NCBI RefSeq assembly: GCF_003217515.1
Contig: NZ_QJSX01000005.1
Span: forward strand, 62,001 to 126,000
Direction of reading: 5' to 3'
Origin: Deinococcus yavapaiensis KR-236
GTDB lineage: Bacteria > Deinococcota > Deinococci > Deinococcales > Deinococcaceae
Length of the DNA: 64,000 bases
Shown here piece after piece: positions 19,372 to 28,229 of this stretch; the first letter of the stretch is position 1; each line of letters starts with the position of its first letter. The position numbers and the translations under genes were made by a program. Below the pieces are notes generated by a model. That model ran no database searches. It was not told where the DNA came from and worked only from the letters and a program-made list of their open reading frames with translations.

Positions 19372-21021
19372 ATGACATTGCACGAACTCGCCGGTCGCCT
19401 CGCGCCCGCCGCTCTGCTCACGAACGTTCCGCGCCTCGTCAGCGCCTACTACAGCGAGCATCCCGACGCCGCGGATCCCGCGCAGCGCGTGGCCTTCGGA
19501 ACGAGCGGGCACCGCGGCACGTCGCTGAACGCGTCGTTCACGGACGCGCACATCGCCGCGATCAGTCAGGCGGTCGCCGAACAGCGCCGAGCGGAAGGCG
19601 TGACAGGACCGCTCTTCCTCGGGATGGACACGCACGCGCTCAGCGAGGCCGCGTGGACGACGGCGATCGAAGTTCTCGCGGCGAACGACGTGGAAGTGCG
19701 TTTCGAGGCGGGCCGTGGCTTCACGCCGACGCCGCTCGTATCGCACGCGATCTTGACGTACAACAAGGGCCGCTCGCAGCAACTCGCGGACGGGATCGTC
19801 ATCACGCCGAGCCACAACCCGCCGCAAGACGGCGGCCTGAAGTACAACCCCCCGACGGGTGGACCCGCCGACACGAGCACCACCAAGGCCGTTCAGGAAC
19901 GCGCGAACGAACTGCTCGCCAACGGTGGAGCGGGCATTCGCCGTGTACCGCTCGCGCGGGCCCTTCGAATGCCGAACGTCGCGGCGTTCGATTTCGTGAC
20001 GCCCTACGTCGGCACGCTGAGCGAAGCGGTGGACCTCGAGGTGATTCGCGCGTCGAGCCTCAAGATCGGCGTGGACCCGATGGGCGGCGCGAGCCTCGCG
20101 ACATGGGAGCGTCTCGCGGAGGACTCGGGGCTGAACCTCACGATCGTGAACGACCGCGTTGATCCCACGTTCGCGTTCATGCACGTCGACAAGGACGGCA
20201 AGATCCGCATGGACTGCTCCAGCCCGTACGCGATGGCGGGTCTGCTGAATCTGCGCGCGGACTTCGACGTCGCCGTCGGCAACGACCCCGACGCGGATCG
20301 GCACGGCATCGTCACGAAGGACGGCTTGATGAATCCCAACCATTTCCTGGCGGTGTGCGTGCGCTACTTGTTCGCGCACCGAACGGCATGGCGCGCGGAC
20401 GTCGGGGTCGGCAAGACGCTGGTGTCGAGCGCGATTATCGACCGCGTGACAGCCGAGTTGGGACGGCGCTTGGAGGAAGTGCCCGTGGGCTTCAAGTACT
20501 TCGTGCCGGGCTTGCTGTCGGGCTCGCTGGGATTCGGCGGCGAGGAAAGCGCGGGCGCGTCGTTTCTGCGGCGTGACGGCACTCCGTGGACGACCGACAA
20601 GGACGGCATCGTGCTCGGCTTGCTGGCCGCCGAGATCGCGGCCGTGACGGGGCGGGTGCCGAGCGAGCACTACCGTGAAATCGAGGCGAAGCTGGGCGCC
20701 AGCAGTTACGCGCGTATCGACGCGCCCGCCAACGCCGCCCAGAAGAAGGTGCTGTCGAACTTGTCGCCCGAACTCGTGACGGCGACGAGCCTCGCCGGAG
20801 AGCCGATTCTCGCGAAGCTCACGCGAGCGCCGGGCAACAACGAGCCGATCGGCGGCTTGAAGGTAACGACGGCCAACGCCTGGTTCGCCGCGCGTCCCAG
20901 CGGCACCGAGGACGTGTACAAGATCTACGCCGAGAGCTTTCTCGGCGGCGAGCATCTCGCCACGGTGCTGAGCGAAGCCAGAGAAGTGGTCGACGGCGCG
21001 TTCTCGGCGGCGGGCCTTTGA
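19372..21021 (+). CDS. pgm: phosphoglucomutase (alpha-D-glucose phosphate-specific)
   Basis: Interconverts glucose 1-phosphate and glucose 6-phosphate. The 549 residues carry the substrate loop FGTSGHRG near residue 45, the catalytic phosphoserine in TPSHNPP near 147, the Mg-binding DPDADRHG near 308, the sugar loop GGEESAGAS near 395 and the phosphate-binding RPSGTEDVYKIY near the C-terminus. The start is ATG 19372, after CCAGGAG; an earlier in-frame codon lacks support. It would link glucose 1-phosphate produced by the Leloir genes in this window to glycolysis. Confidence 0.96.
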   Translation: MTLHELAGRLAPAALLTNVPRLVSAYYSEHPDAADPAQRVAFGTSGHRGTSLNASFTDAHIAAISQAVAEQRRAEGVTGPLFLGMDTHALSEAAWTTAIEVLAANDVEVRFEAGRGFTPTPLVSHAILTYNKGRSQQLADGIVITPSHNPPQDGGLKYNPPTGGPADTSTTKAVQERANELLANGGAGIRRVPLARALRMPNVAAFDFVTPYVGTLSEAVDLEVIRASSLKIGVDPMGGASLATWERLAEDSGLNLTIVNDRVDPTFAFMHVDKDGKIRMDCSSPYAMAGLLNLRADFDVAVGNDPDADRHGIVTKDGLMNPNHFLAVCVRYLFAHRTAWRADVGVGKTLVSSAIIDRVTAELGRRLEEVPVGFKYFVPGLLSGSLGFGGEESAGASFLRRDGTPWTTDKDGIVLGLLAAEIAAVTGRVPSEHYREIEAKLGASSYARIDAPANAAQKKVLSNLSPELVTATSLAGEPILAKLTRAPGNNEPIGGLKVTTANAWFAARPSGTEDVYKIYAESFLGGEHLATVLSEAREVVDGAFSAAGL

Positions 21022-21101
21022 TTCGCGGGCGAATCAAGCCGAGCCCGGACCGAGTTTAAAGTACACTTTCGGAAGCGCCCTCGGCTCGCGCTGCCTGACT
21101 C

Positions 21102-22199
21102 ATGAGGTCCTCGACCAAACCGACCATGATCGAATCGGACTCGCCGCTCGGGCGTCTGAAGCGGCGCACGTACCTGTCGGTATTGGTCGTCGCGGTCGTG
21201 GGAACGCTCGCCTCGCTCGGATTGGAATTCTTGCAAGGCACGCTGTTCGAGCCGAGCTTGTGGCCGCGCGGAGCCGCCCTCGCGCTCTACTCGTGGTTGC
21301 TCTGGGCCGTTTTCGCCAAGCGGGTGGAACTACACCTCGTCGAGGCCATCGGCTTGTACGGCATCAGCGTGCTCTTCTTGTGGCAAGTCGTGCTGGAAGC
21401 TCTGGCAGGCCATCCGACGCCTCCCTCCTTGCACCTCACCCTCGTCGCGATCGCCGTTTCCTGCTTGATCACCGTGAGCCGCGACGTGGCGGCCCGCTTC
21501 ATGGCAAGCCTTTACGTCACGTCCTTCGCGTTGCCCGCGCTCGTCGCGCTGGCGCGCGACGAGCCGGTCACAAGCGCGCTCAACCTCGACTTGCTCGCGA
21601 TCACCGGAGCGGTGCTGGCCTTGCTGTTTTTCCTGTCGACGTACAACCATCACCTCGGGCAGCAGCGTTTGGAAACCGAGGAGATGCGGCGCCTCGCGTT
21701 CACGGACGCCGTGACGGGCGTCGCCAATCGCCGCAAGCTCTACGAGGTGCTGAACGGGACCCTCAAGACGGGGGTCAGCATCGTGCTCCTCGACCTCGAT
21801 CATTTCAAAAGCGTCAACGACCGCTTCGGCCACGAGGCGGGCGACGCCGTGCTGCGCGAAGTGGCGCGCCGCCTGCGAAGCGAGTTGCGTCCGCACGACT
21901 CGCTGGGTCGGTGGGGCGGCGAGGAGTTCCTCGTGGTGCTGCCCGACACGTCCTCGTCCGAAGCGGCGAGCGTCGCCGAGCGCTTGTGGCGCGCCCTTCG
22001 CGCGCACCCCTTTCGCCGCGCGGGCCGCGTGACCGGCAGTTTCGGCGTGGCGACCGCGCGCACGGGCGACTCGACCGACCGTCTCGTTAGCCGGGCGGAC
22101 GCCCGCTTGTACCAAGCCAAGCAGCTCGGACGCGACCGCGTCGTGTGGTCGGACGCGAACCACCCGATGTCCGAGACGACCCTCATCCTTGAAGAGTGA
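21102..22199 (+). CDS. membrane-bound diguanylate cyclase (GGDEF)
   Basis: A 365-residue protein. About six hydrophobic helices (residues 25-190) form an uncharacterised membrane sensor. A GGDEF domain follows (about 200-350), starting LAFTDAVTGVANRR, with the metal/substrate segment VLLDLDHFKSVND and the active-site motif RWGGEEF. The GGEEF variant is catalytically competent in known cyclases, so it should make c-di-GMP. The inhibitory RxxD motif is not evident. The ATG at 21102 has no strong ribosome site; -10-like TACACT lies about 40 bases upstream. The last residues are 47 bases from the next gene. Confidence 0.9.
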   Translation: MRSSTKPTMIESDSPLGRLKRRTYLSVLVVAVVGTLASLGLEFLQGTLFEPSLWPRGAALALYSWLLWAVFAKRVELHLVEAIGLYGISVLFLWQVVLEALAGHPTPPSLHLTLVAIAVSCLITVSRDVAARFMASLYVTSFALPALVALARDEPVTSALNLDLLAITGAVLALLFFLSTYNHHLGQQRLETEEMRRLAFTDAVTGVANRRKLYEVLNGTLKTGVSIVLLDLDHFKSVNDRFGHEAGDAVLREVARRLRSELRPHDSLGRWGGEEFLVVLPDTSSSEAASVAERLWRALRAHPFRRAGRVTGSFGVATARTGDSTDRLVSRADARLYQAKQLGRDRVVWSDANHPMSETTLILEE

Positions 22200-22248
22200 C
22201 TTGACGTCGTTCACACGCGTCCCGCACTTCGCACACGGACGATGAGGC

Positions 22249-23175
22249 ATGTCGACCTTCCCGACTCGAGGAGGCGTGCAAGAAGCGCGGCCCGACGTGG
22301 CGCGCGTTCGCACCCTCATGGTGAACACCTTCCTGCTCGGCGAGCCGGGCGGACCGTGGATTCTCGTGGACGCGGGCCTGCCAGGATTCGCGAACACCAT
22401 CAAGCTCGCCGCGAAAACTCGGTTCGGTATCCGAAAGCCCGACGCGATCGTGCTCACGCACGGGCACTTCGATCACATCGGCAGCCTGGGCGAACTCGCG
22501 CGCAGTTGGGACGTCCCGATTTACGTTCACCCACTCGAACGGCCTTACGTCACGGGCGAGTCCGCGTACCCGCCCGGCGATTCGAGCGTCGGCGGCGGAT
22601 GGATGGCAAAGCTTGGCCCGATGCTGCCGCCCGGTCCCTTCGATTTCGGCTCGCGCGTTCGCGACCTGCCCGCCGACGGCAGCGTTCCCGGAGCGCCCGG
22701 TTGGCGCTGGCTGCACACCCCCGGACACACACCCGGACACGTTTCGCTGTGGCGAGAGCGCGACCGGACCCTCATCGTGGGAGACGCGTTCGTCACGACC
22801 ATTCAAGAGTCGCTGCGGGCGTCACTGTCCGAGCGGCCTCGCATCGTGCGGCGCCCGCCCGCGTACTACACGCCCGATTGGGACGCGGCGAGAGAAAGCG
22901 TGCGTCGTCTTTCGGCGTTGCAGCCCGAAGTCGCCGCGACCGGGCACGGCGAGCCGATGAGCGGTTCACCGCTGCGTTCGCAACTCGACATTCTCGCTCG
23001 AGACTTCGAGATCCTGGGACGTCCGCACGTCGGGCGGTACAGCACAGTGCCCGCACGAGCCGACGAGCACGGCGTCACCTTCGTTCCGCCGCCACCCGCG
23101 TCGAAGCCCAACCTGACCCTCCTCGCGGGCGGAGCGGTCCTGGGATTGCTCTTGCTGCGTCGACTCAGAAGTTGA
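22249..23175 (+). CDS. MBL-fold metallo-hydrolase
   Basis: A 308-residue hydrolase of the metallo-beta-lactamase fold. The metal motif HGHFDHIG is near residue 70, the second ligand HTPGHTPGH is near 160 with Asp in VGDAF near 180, and His in TGHGEPMSG is near 230. The C-terminal 30 residues end in a hydrophobic stretch followed by Arg (LLAGGAVLGLLLLRRLRS), a tail anchor or membrane segment not usual for this fold. The substrate cannot be deduced. GATGAGG precedes the ATG at 22249. Confidence 0.88.
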   Translation: MSTFPTRGGVQEARPDVARVRTLMVNTFLLGEPGGPWILVDAGLPGFANTIKLAAKTRFGIRKPDAIVLTHGHFDHIGSLGELARSWDVPIYVHPLERPYVTGESAYPPGDSSVGGGWMAKLGPMLPPGPFDFGSRVRDLPADGSVPGAPGWRWLHTPGHTPGHVSLWRERDRTLIVGDAFVTTIQESLRASLSERPRIVRRPPAYYTPDWDAARESVRRLSALQPEVAATGHGEPMSGSPLRSQLDILARDFEILGRPHVGRYSTVPARADEHGVTFVPPPPASKPNLTLLAGGAVLGLLLLRRLRS

Positions 23176-23205
23176 GAACCGAACACTCGCCGAAGGCGGC
23201 GAGAA

Positions 23206-23985
23206 TCAGTGCGGCGGGATGTTGCGACGCTGGGCTTTGTGATGATCGAGTTCCACCGCCAATTCCATCATGAGCCGGGCCGTGGAGCGCGAAATCGACT
23301 GAGGCATGGCAGCGAGCACGTACGGCTCGAGCGGTACGAAGGTGAACCCGCCGTGCTCGTGCGCGTCGGCAGAGAGCACAGCTTTCTTGAAGGCCGTTTC
23401 GCCGCCCATCTTCAGGTAGTGCGCCTCGACGACGTTGCCTTCGCGCATGAACAAGTGCGCGTCGATCGGGCCGATGTGCAGCGTCAACAGTCCCGTCTTG
23501 CGGTTGTGGTTGAGGCTCGTCAGCATCTCGAAGACGGGGAACACCGAAAAAGCACCGCTGAGTTGCACCTTCGGCATTTCGGCCATCTGCATCTCGGCGG
23601 CGAGGATGACCTTCTCTTCGGGCACTTCCTTGTCGATGTGCAAGCCCAGCTTGCGGTCGAGTTGCGCCCACAATTCAGCGGTGTCCAAGGTCGCGTCGAG
23701 GGGCACGTCATGCCTTCCCGGTGGAAACGGCGGCTCGCCTCGCTGCAAGTACGCGAACTTCGTCTCGACGAGTCCGGGCAGGCTCCTCACGAGAAAGCGG
23801 AAGTCGACCAGGCTTTTGTCCTCGAGCGTCTCGGCGCACACGATAGTATGCGGTCGGAGATCCTCGAGGCGGCGGAGGGCGTGAAAGGCGTTACGGGCGC
23901 GCTCGACGGTGTGGCCCTCGTCGTGCGCCTGCAATTCCAGCCGAAGCATGTTGAGTTCGTCGCGGTATACGAACAGGATTGTCAC
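23206..23985 (-). CDS. receiver-like protein with DUF4388 domain
   Basis: A 259-residue protein. The N-terminal 120 residues look like a degenerate receiver domain (TILFVYRDEL; HTIVCAETLED) without the Asp-Asp-Asp phosphorylation triad. From about residue 135 the sequence LSGAFSVFPVFEMLTSLNHNRKTGLLTLH is typical of DUF4388, a domain found in bacterial signalling proteins and often linked to gliding or pilus regulators. The start is GTG 23985. A -10 TATAGT lies 60 bases upstream (24050-24045). The role is unknown; it is probably a regulator or scaffold. Confidence 0.75.
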   Translation of the reverse strand: MTILFVYRDELNMLRLELQAHDEGHTVERARNAFHALRRLEDLRPHTIVCAETLEDKSLVDFRFLVRSLPGLVETKFAYLQRGEPPFPPGRHDVPLDATLDTAELWAQLDRKLGLHIDKEVPEEKVILAAEMQMAEMPKVQLSGAFSVFPVFEMLTSLNHNRKTGLLTLHIGPIDAHLFMREGNVVEAHYLKMGGETAFKKAVLSADAHEHGGFTFVPLEPYVLAAMPQSISRSTARLMMELAVELDHHKAQRRNIPPH

Positions 23986-24276
23986 GAGAAGGCTCCGGGG
24001 CCGTTTGGAACGAAACGGCGTTCGAGAAGGACGAGTACGCTCTCACTATAGCGGCAGTCGTTCATGAAGCTTACACTTTTGCGGCGGAGAGAGTACGTCA
24101 GGCAGCGACATGCCGGGACCTTGTCGCCTTTCTCGTTCGCACTCTTAGAGACTCAATTGGTAGGAGGGGCCAGAGGACGAACCGACAAAGCGACCCGGCG
24201 CCTTCGCTCGGTCATTCGAACCGAATAGCGTCACACGCGTATGCAAGTCGAAGCGAACTGCCAACAAACCTTCGCC
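23986..24276. other. 291-base non-coding stretch
   Basis: No credible gene on either strand. It holds the -10-like TATAGT for the DUF4388 gene, with a small CCGTTT / AAACGG hairpin in that gene's leader. I see no RNA gene or repeat family. Confidence 0.5.
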
Positions 24277-24744
24277 TCAGCGCGCTCGGTCTGGCACGAG
24301 CAGCCAGCGAGCCAAAAGCGGGCCGTCGAACAAGCCGAACACCGAGCGCTGAACCATGGAGTTGTACACGCCGTTGTAGATCGGCACGGGCAAGTCGCTC
24401 GACGGATACGTCGCCTGAGACCCGATGACCTTGAGGGGAAAGGAAAGTGCCAGCGCCGTCACGACGACGAAGCCCAACAAAGCGCCCCCCATGCCCCCCA
24501 CGACGAGATGCCACGACCGAGGCGCGATCATCCACGTCAATCGTTCGGTGAGGACCGAGGTCGCGAAGCCGAGGGCCAACGCCACCACGACGCCGAGCCA
24601 CGGTGACGGTAACGCGTTCGTGAGCAGCAAGCCCAGCAGCGCGGCTCCCGCCCACGCCGCGCCCATCAGGCCTCTACGAAATCCCAGTACGGTCAGGGCC
24701 GCCCACAACGTCGCGAGCAGCGCGTCGAACCAAGTCAGCATCAT
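24277..24744 (-). CDS. CvpA-like membrane protein
   Basis: A 155-residue protein with four hydrophobic helices. The N-terminal pattern WFDALLATLWAALTVLGFRRGLMGA matches the CvpA (colicin V production) family, whose members have been linked to envelope stress and biofilm. ATG 24744 and ATG 24741 are adjacent; -10 TAGAAT ends 5 bases before the first, so the transcript is probably leaderless. It is divergent from the NarL-type regulator 90 bases away. Confidence 0.72.
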   Translation of the reverse strand: MMLTWFDALLATLWAALTVLGFRRGLMGAAWAGAALLGLLLTNALPSPWLGVVVALALGFATSVLTERLTWMIAPRSWHLVVGGMGGALLGFVVVTALALSFPLKVIGSQATYPSSDLPVPIYNGVYNSMVQRSVFGLFDGPLLARWLLVPDRAR

Positions 24745-24749
24745 CCGTC

Positions 24750-24755
24750 ATTCTA
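24750..24755 (-). promoter_or_regulatory. -10 box of cvpA-like gene (leaderless)
   Basis: TAGAAT on the minus strand ends 5 bases before the ATG at 24744; there is no Shine-Dalgarno. Confidence 0.6.
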
Positions 24756-24821
24756 CGCTCACACGTTCCTCAGAAGGGTGCGAAATGTCAAAAGTTCAGG
24801 GTCGCCGCGCTTCCACTGCCA

Positions 24822-24827
24822 TAAAAT
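24822..24827 (+). promoter_or_regulatory. -10 box of response regulator gene (leaderless)
   Basis: TAAAAT ends 6 bases before the ATG at 24834; there is no Shine-Dalgarno. Confidence 0.6.
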
Positions 24828-24833
24828 GAATTC

Positions 24834-25478
24834 ATGATTCGAGTGCTGCTCGCCGATGATCACGCCCTGTTCCGTCAAGGCCTCCGAAGCCTGTTGGAAA
24901 GCGAGGGGTTGCGCGTCATCGGAGAGGCCACCAACGGCCGCGAAGCGATTCGCTACGCCGCCGAGACCCATCCCGACGTGATTCTCATGGACATCCAGAT
25001 GCCCGATCTCGACGGCGTGAAGGCGACGCAGGCCATTCTCGAGATCGATCCCACGGCGCGCGTCATCATGATCACCATGTACCGCCAAGACCGCTACGTC
25101 TTCGAGGCCGTCAAGGCCGGAGCGCGCGGCTACATCCTCAAGGACGCCGACGCAAGCGCTTTGCTCGACGCCATTCACCGTGTCGCCGCCGGAGAAGCGC
25201 TGCTCGACTCGGACCTCGCGCAAAACGTCCTCGACGACTTTCGCGACAAAAAGGAAGTCTTGCCGTCCGAGAAGCACGCCGACCTCAACGAACGTGAAAC
25301 CACGATTCTCAAGTTGCTCGCGCAAGGCTACAGCAACCAGGAGATCGCGCTGCGCCTCGACATCTCCGAAAAGACCGTGCGCAACCGCCTCTCGGAGATC
25401 TTCACGAAGTTGCAGCTCAACAACCGCACGCAGGCGGCCCTGTACGCCATTCGGGAAGGCATCGCCAACCTTGAGTAA
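24834..25478 (+). CDS. NarL/FixJ-family response regulator
   Basis: A 214-residue two-component regulator. The receiver domain (1-120) has acidic residues ADD near 8-10, phospho-acceptor Asp in ILMDIQMPDLDG near 54, switch residues IT(M) and the Lys in ILKDAD near 105. The C-terminal LuxR-type helix-turn-helix has LNERETTILKLLAQGYSNQEIA. No histidine kinase is adjacent. TAAAAT six bases before the ATG suggests leaderless expression. The stop overlaps the TTG start of the small Cys-rich gene. Confidence 0.93.
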   Translation: MIRVLLADDHALFRQGLRSLLESEGLRVIGEATNGREAIRYAAETHPDVILMDIQMPDLDGVKATQAILEIDPTARVIMITMYRQDRYVFEAVKAGARGYILKDADASALLDAIHRVAAGEALLDSDLAQNVLDDFRDKKEVLPSEKHADLNERETTILKLLAQGYSNQEIALRLDISEKTVRNRLSEIFTKLQLNNRTQAALYAIREGIANLE

Positions 25479-25725
25479 GCGCAAGGCCAGCGTCCGCCCG
25501 GAGTCGTTCAGGGCGGTGAAGAGGGTGTACCGCGCGGGTTGCGGTCGGTCGTGGGAGCTCGTGTCGGAGGCGTCCGACTTCGCGTACACCCGCCAAGAGT
25601 TCGCCGATTGCCCGACGTGCCCGCACCGCGTCGAAGCTCCCGAGAGCGGCGCCTTCTGCACGCTACGGCCGCAGGACGCCCCGCATCCTTTCGCGAGCTT
25701 GGCGTCCTTGAAGCTCACGGAGTAG
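25471..25725 (+). CDS. 84-residue Cys-containing small protein
   Basis: An unrecognised protein starting at TTG 25471, overlapping the end of the response regulator gene by 8 bases. It has four cysteines in a spacing that could bind zinc (C near 24, CPTC near 49-52, C near 64). The sequence around FADCPTCPHRVEAPESGAFCTL resembles a small zinc ribbon. GTG 25516 is an alternative start. It ends 3 bases before the next gene, so the three genes may be one operon. Confidence 0.6.
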   Translation: MSKRKASVRPESFRAVKRVYRAGCGRSWELVSEASDFAYTRQEFADCPTCPHRVEAPESGAFCTLRPQDAPHPFASLASLKLTE

Positions 25726-25728
25726 CGT

Positions 25729-26589
25729 TTGGGCGTGACCCAGATCGCGGAATCCCTGCTGGCGCGCCATCCCGGCGCGGTGTCGATCATCGTTCGTGAC
25801 GCCGAGACGGGCGACCTTCTGTTCGAGCGATCGCCCGACCGTCCCTTTCACGCCGCCTCCACCATCAAGGTTCCCTTGCTCGTACGCGCCCTTCAGCGTG
25901 TCGACGAGGAGTCGTTGTCTCTCGACGAGCGCCGCGAGATGCGCTCCAAGGATCAGGTCGGAGGGGCAGGGGTGTTGCACGAACTCGGCCCCGGTCTCGC
26001 CCTCACGCTGCGCGACTTGTTGACGCTCATGATCATCGTGTCCGACAACACCGCGACGAACATCGTCATCGACCTTCTGGGAATCGACGACGTGAACGCC
26101 TTTTTACGCGCGCAAGGATTCACGGTCACCGATCTCGTCGGCAAGCTGCAACTTCCCAGCGAGCGCCACAACGAGCGCCAGCGGCGCGGCGAACGCAACC
26201 GCGCGAACGCTCGCGAGCTTTGCGAATTGCTGTACCGTTTGACGCGAGGCACGCTGCTCTCCCCTGCCTCGACGGCCCTCGCGCTCGACATTCTGCGGCG
26301 TCAGCAGCTCAAGGACATCATCGGACGGCGAGCGCCTCGAGACGCGGACGGTGAGCTTCGCTTCGAGATCGCCTCCAAGAGCGGCGAACTCCGGGGCGTG
26401 CATCATGACGTCGGCGTCGTCCGCACCAAGCGACCGCTCGTCATCGCGGTGCTGAGTGACGGCGGCGAAGATCCGCGCGAGCATCCGGAAAACCGCGAGG
26501 TGGTCCTGTTGGCGGAAGTTGTCAGTGTCCTCATGGAGCGTTTCGGGGACATTACGCCCGGCAGTCCTTCCTTAGACTCGATTCGATAG
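25729..26589 (+). CDS. class A beta-lactamase-like serine hydrolase, no signal peptide
   Basis: A 286-residue penicillin-recognising enzyme fold. All three active-site motifs are intact: STIK (44-47), SDN near 105 and KSGE near 223. The omega-loop Glu of true class A enzymes is not in a clear ExxLN context. There is no export signal, so it appears cytoplasmic. That argues against ordinary beta-lactam resistance and for a peptidase or esterase. The start is TTG 25729 (GGAG six bases upstream) or GTG 25735. It lies 3 bases after the small Cys protein. Confidence 0.82.
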   Translation: MGVTQIAESLLARHPGAVSIIVRDAETGDLLFERSPDRPFHAASTIKVPLLVRALQRVDEESLSLDERREMRSKDQVGGAGVLHELGPGLALTLRDLLTLMIIVSDNTATNIVIDLLGIDDVNAFLRAQGFTVTDLVGKLQLPSERHNERQRRGERNRANARELCELLYRLTRGTLLSPASTALALDILRRQQLKDIIGRRAPRDADGELRFEIASKSGELRGVHHDVGVVRTKRPLVIAVLSDGGEDPREHPENREVVLLAEVVSVLMERFGDITPGSPSLDSIR

Positions 26590-26692
26590 AAGACGTGTCT
26601 CTCGGCTTGGAGCGCACTTGGGCGTGCGTGATATGCTGAGTGATACGGGCGTCACAATCGCGCCACACCAGGAGTGAGGGTCAAGGAGAGAG

Positions 26693-27553
26693 ATGGAACG
26701 GAACGACGCGGTCATGCCAGGAGTCGCGATTGTGGTCGCGGCATTGATGTGGGTCTTGTTGCTGTGGTTGTTCAACAACGAGACCCAAGTCCCGAAAGTC
26801 GAAGTCAACCCACAGTTGAAGGCGGCGGCGGCCAAAGAATGGCCGACGATCGGCAAGAAGGTGTTCGAAGGCGCGCAACCCGCGTGCGCCGGTTGCCACG
26901 GTGTCGCCGGTCAAGGCGGCGCGGGACCCAAACTCGTCGGTGATGAGCACGTCGACGACACGGGCCTCATCGTCAACAACATCCGCAAGGGCAAGGGCAT
27001 CATGCCCGCGTACCCCAACCTCAGCGACGCCGAGATCATCGCCGTTACGAACTACATTCGTAACTCGTGGGGTAACAAGTACGGCGTCGTCGGTCCGGAA
27101 GTGCTGCAAGCGGCCGTCTCCAACATCGGCCCCGAAGTGCTGCGCGTTCGCTCGCGCTTCGTTCCCGAGGACATCAAGCTTCCCGAAATCTTCCTCGGCA
27201 CCTTCGTGATGGTGCTGCTTACCTACGGCGTCATCGGTCTGTTCAGCGTGTGGGCCGAAGGCACCGAGTTGCACGTCGGCATTCACAAGAACCGCTCCAA
27301 CCCGATCGCCGTGCTGTTCTTCGTCGCGACGGTCGTGAGCGCCGCCATCTTCTCGATCCTCTTCGCCATTCAGATCGTCAAGACCCTCAGCGGTCAAGCA
27401 GCCGATCCGCCCGCGCAGCCGAGCGTCACCACCGAAGGCCTGTATTCGGCCATGATCTTCCTGAGCCTGGCGGCTGCGCTCGGCATCTACATGAAGTACT
27501 TCAAGGACAGCCAAGTCCTCGTCGAGGACGCGAGCGGCGAGTTCCCTTGGTAA
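26693..27553 (+). CDS. cytochrome c subunit of bc complex (FbcC-like, with three C-terminal helices)
   Basis: A 286-residue membrane cytochrome. It has one N-terminal helix, then a single-heme c domain with CAGCH near residue 65 and axial Met in GIMPAYPNLSD near 104. Three membrane helices lie between about 165 and 265. Classical c1 has only a C-terminal anchor, so this resembles the unusual Thermus FbcC, or a fusion of a c subunit with a small membrane subunit like FbcX. The ATG at 26693 follows AAGGAGAGAG. It is the first gene of the three-gene bc operon. A possible -10 TATGCT lies about 60 bases upstream. Confidence 0.88.
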   Translation: MERNDAVMPGVAIVVAALMWVLLLWLFNNETQVPKVEVNPQLKAAAAKEWPTIGKKVFEGAQPACAGCHGVAGQGGAGPKLVGDEHVDDTGLIVNNIRKGKGIMPAYPNLSDAEIIAVTNYIRNSWGNKYGVVGPEVLQAAVSNIGPEVLRVRSRFVPEDIKLPEIFLGTFVMVLLTYGVIGLFSVWAEGTELHVGIHKNRSNPIAVLFFVATVVSAAIFSILFAIQIVKTLSGQAADPPAQPSVTTEGLYSAMIFLSLAAALGIYMKYFKDSQVLVEDASGEFPW

Positions 27554-27566
27554 CCCGGAGCCAAGA

Positions 27567-28229
27567 ATGACCAAATTCAAGCGAGTCGATCCTGAAATCA
27601 GCCGTCGCAAGTTCGTGAACTGGGCGCTCGGCATCTCGGCGGGCATCAGCGGCCTGGGCTTCTTGTCCATCGTCGGCAGCGCCCGTCCCGCCAACCGACA
27701 AACGCCCGACAAGCTCGGGCCCGTTCCCGGCGACATCCTCGTGCACGCGGAAGGTGAAAAGACCGGCCAGCCCGTCTCGGTCGCCGAGTTGGAGCGCAAT
27801 CCCGTGCGCGCCTATCCGCAAGGCAAGGACAAGAGCGGCAAAGCTTTCTTGCGGCAAGGCGACCAGCAAACGAACCTCGTCGGCATCAGCAAATTCCCGG
27901 AAACCGAGCTCGGCACTGCCACGAACAAGCAGGCGGCGCCGCAAGGCATCGTGGCGTACAGCCTCGTGTGCCAGCACCTCGGTTGCCAAGTGAACTGGCG
28001 TAACGCCGACCAGACGCTGCTATGCCCGTGCCACTCGGGTGATTACGACATGCGCAACGGCGCGAAAGTCCTCGGCGGCCCGCCGCCACGTCCTCTCGCG
28101 CAACTCCCGCTCCGCGTCGACGGCGACAACCTTGTCGTGGCGGCGACTTTCTTAACGCCACCTTATGGCGTCGCCGAAGGTGATTTCGAACAATACAAGC
28201 AACGCGTCGAGGAGGCGAGCAAGGCATGA
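27567..28229 (+). CDS. Rieske iron-sulfur subunit of bc complex
   Basis: A 220-residue protein carrying a high-potential 2Fe-2S centre. The cluster ligands are in CQHLGC and CPCHSG. The N-terminus SRRKFVNWALG is a twin-arginine-type motif before a hydrophobic anchor, consistent with Tat export of the folded protein. It follows the cytochrome c gene by 13 bases, and its stop overlaps the cytochrome b start as ATGA. It shuttles electrons from quinol to cytochrome c. Confidence 0.95.
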   Translation: MTKFKRVDPEISRRKFVNWALGISAGISGLGFLSIVGSARPANRQTPDKLGPVPGDILVHAEGEKTGQPVSVAELERNPVRAYPQGKDKSGKAFLRQGDQQTNLVGISKFPETELGTATNKQAAPQGIVAYSLVCQHLGCQVNWRNADQTLLCPCHSGDYDMRNGAKVLGGPPPRPLAQLPLRVDGDNLVVAATFLTPPYGVAEGDFEQYKQRVEEASKA

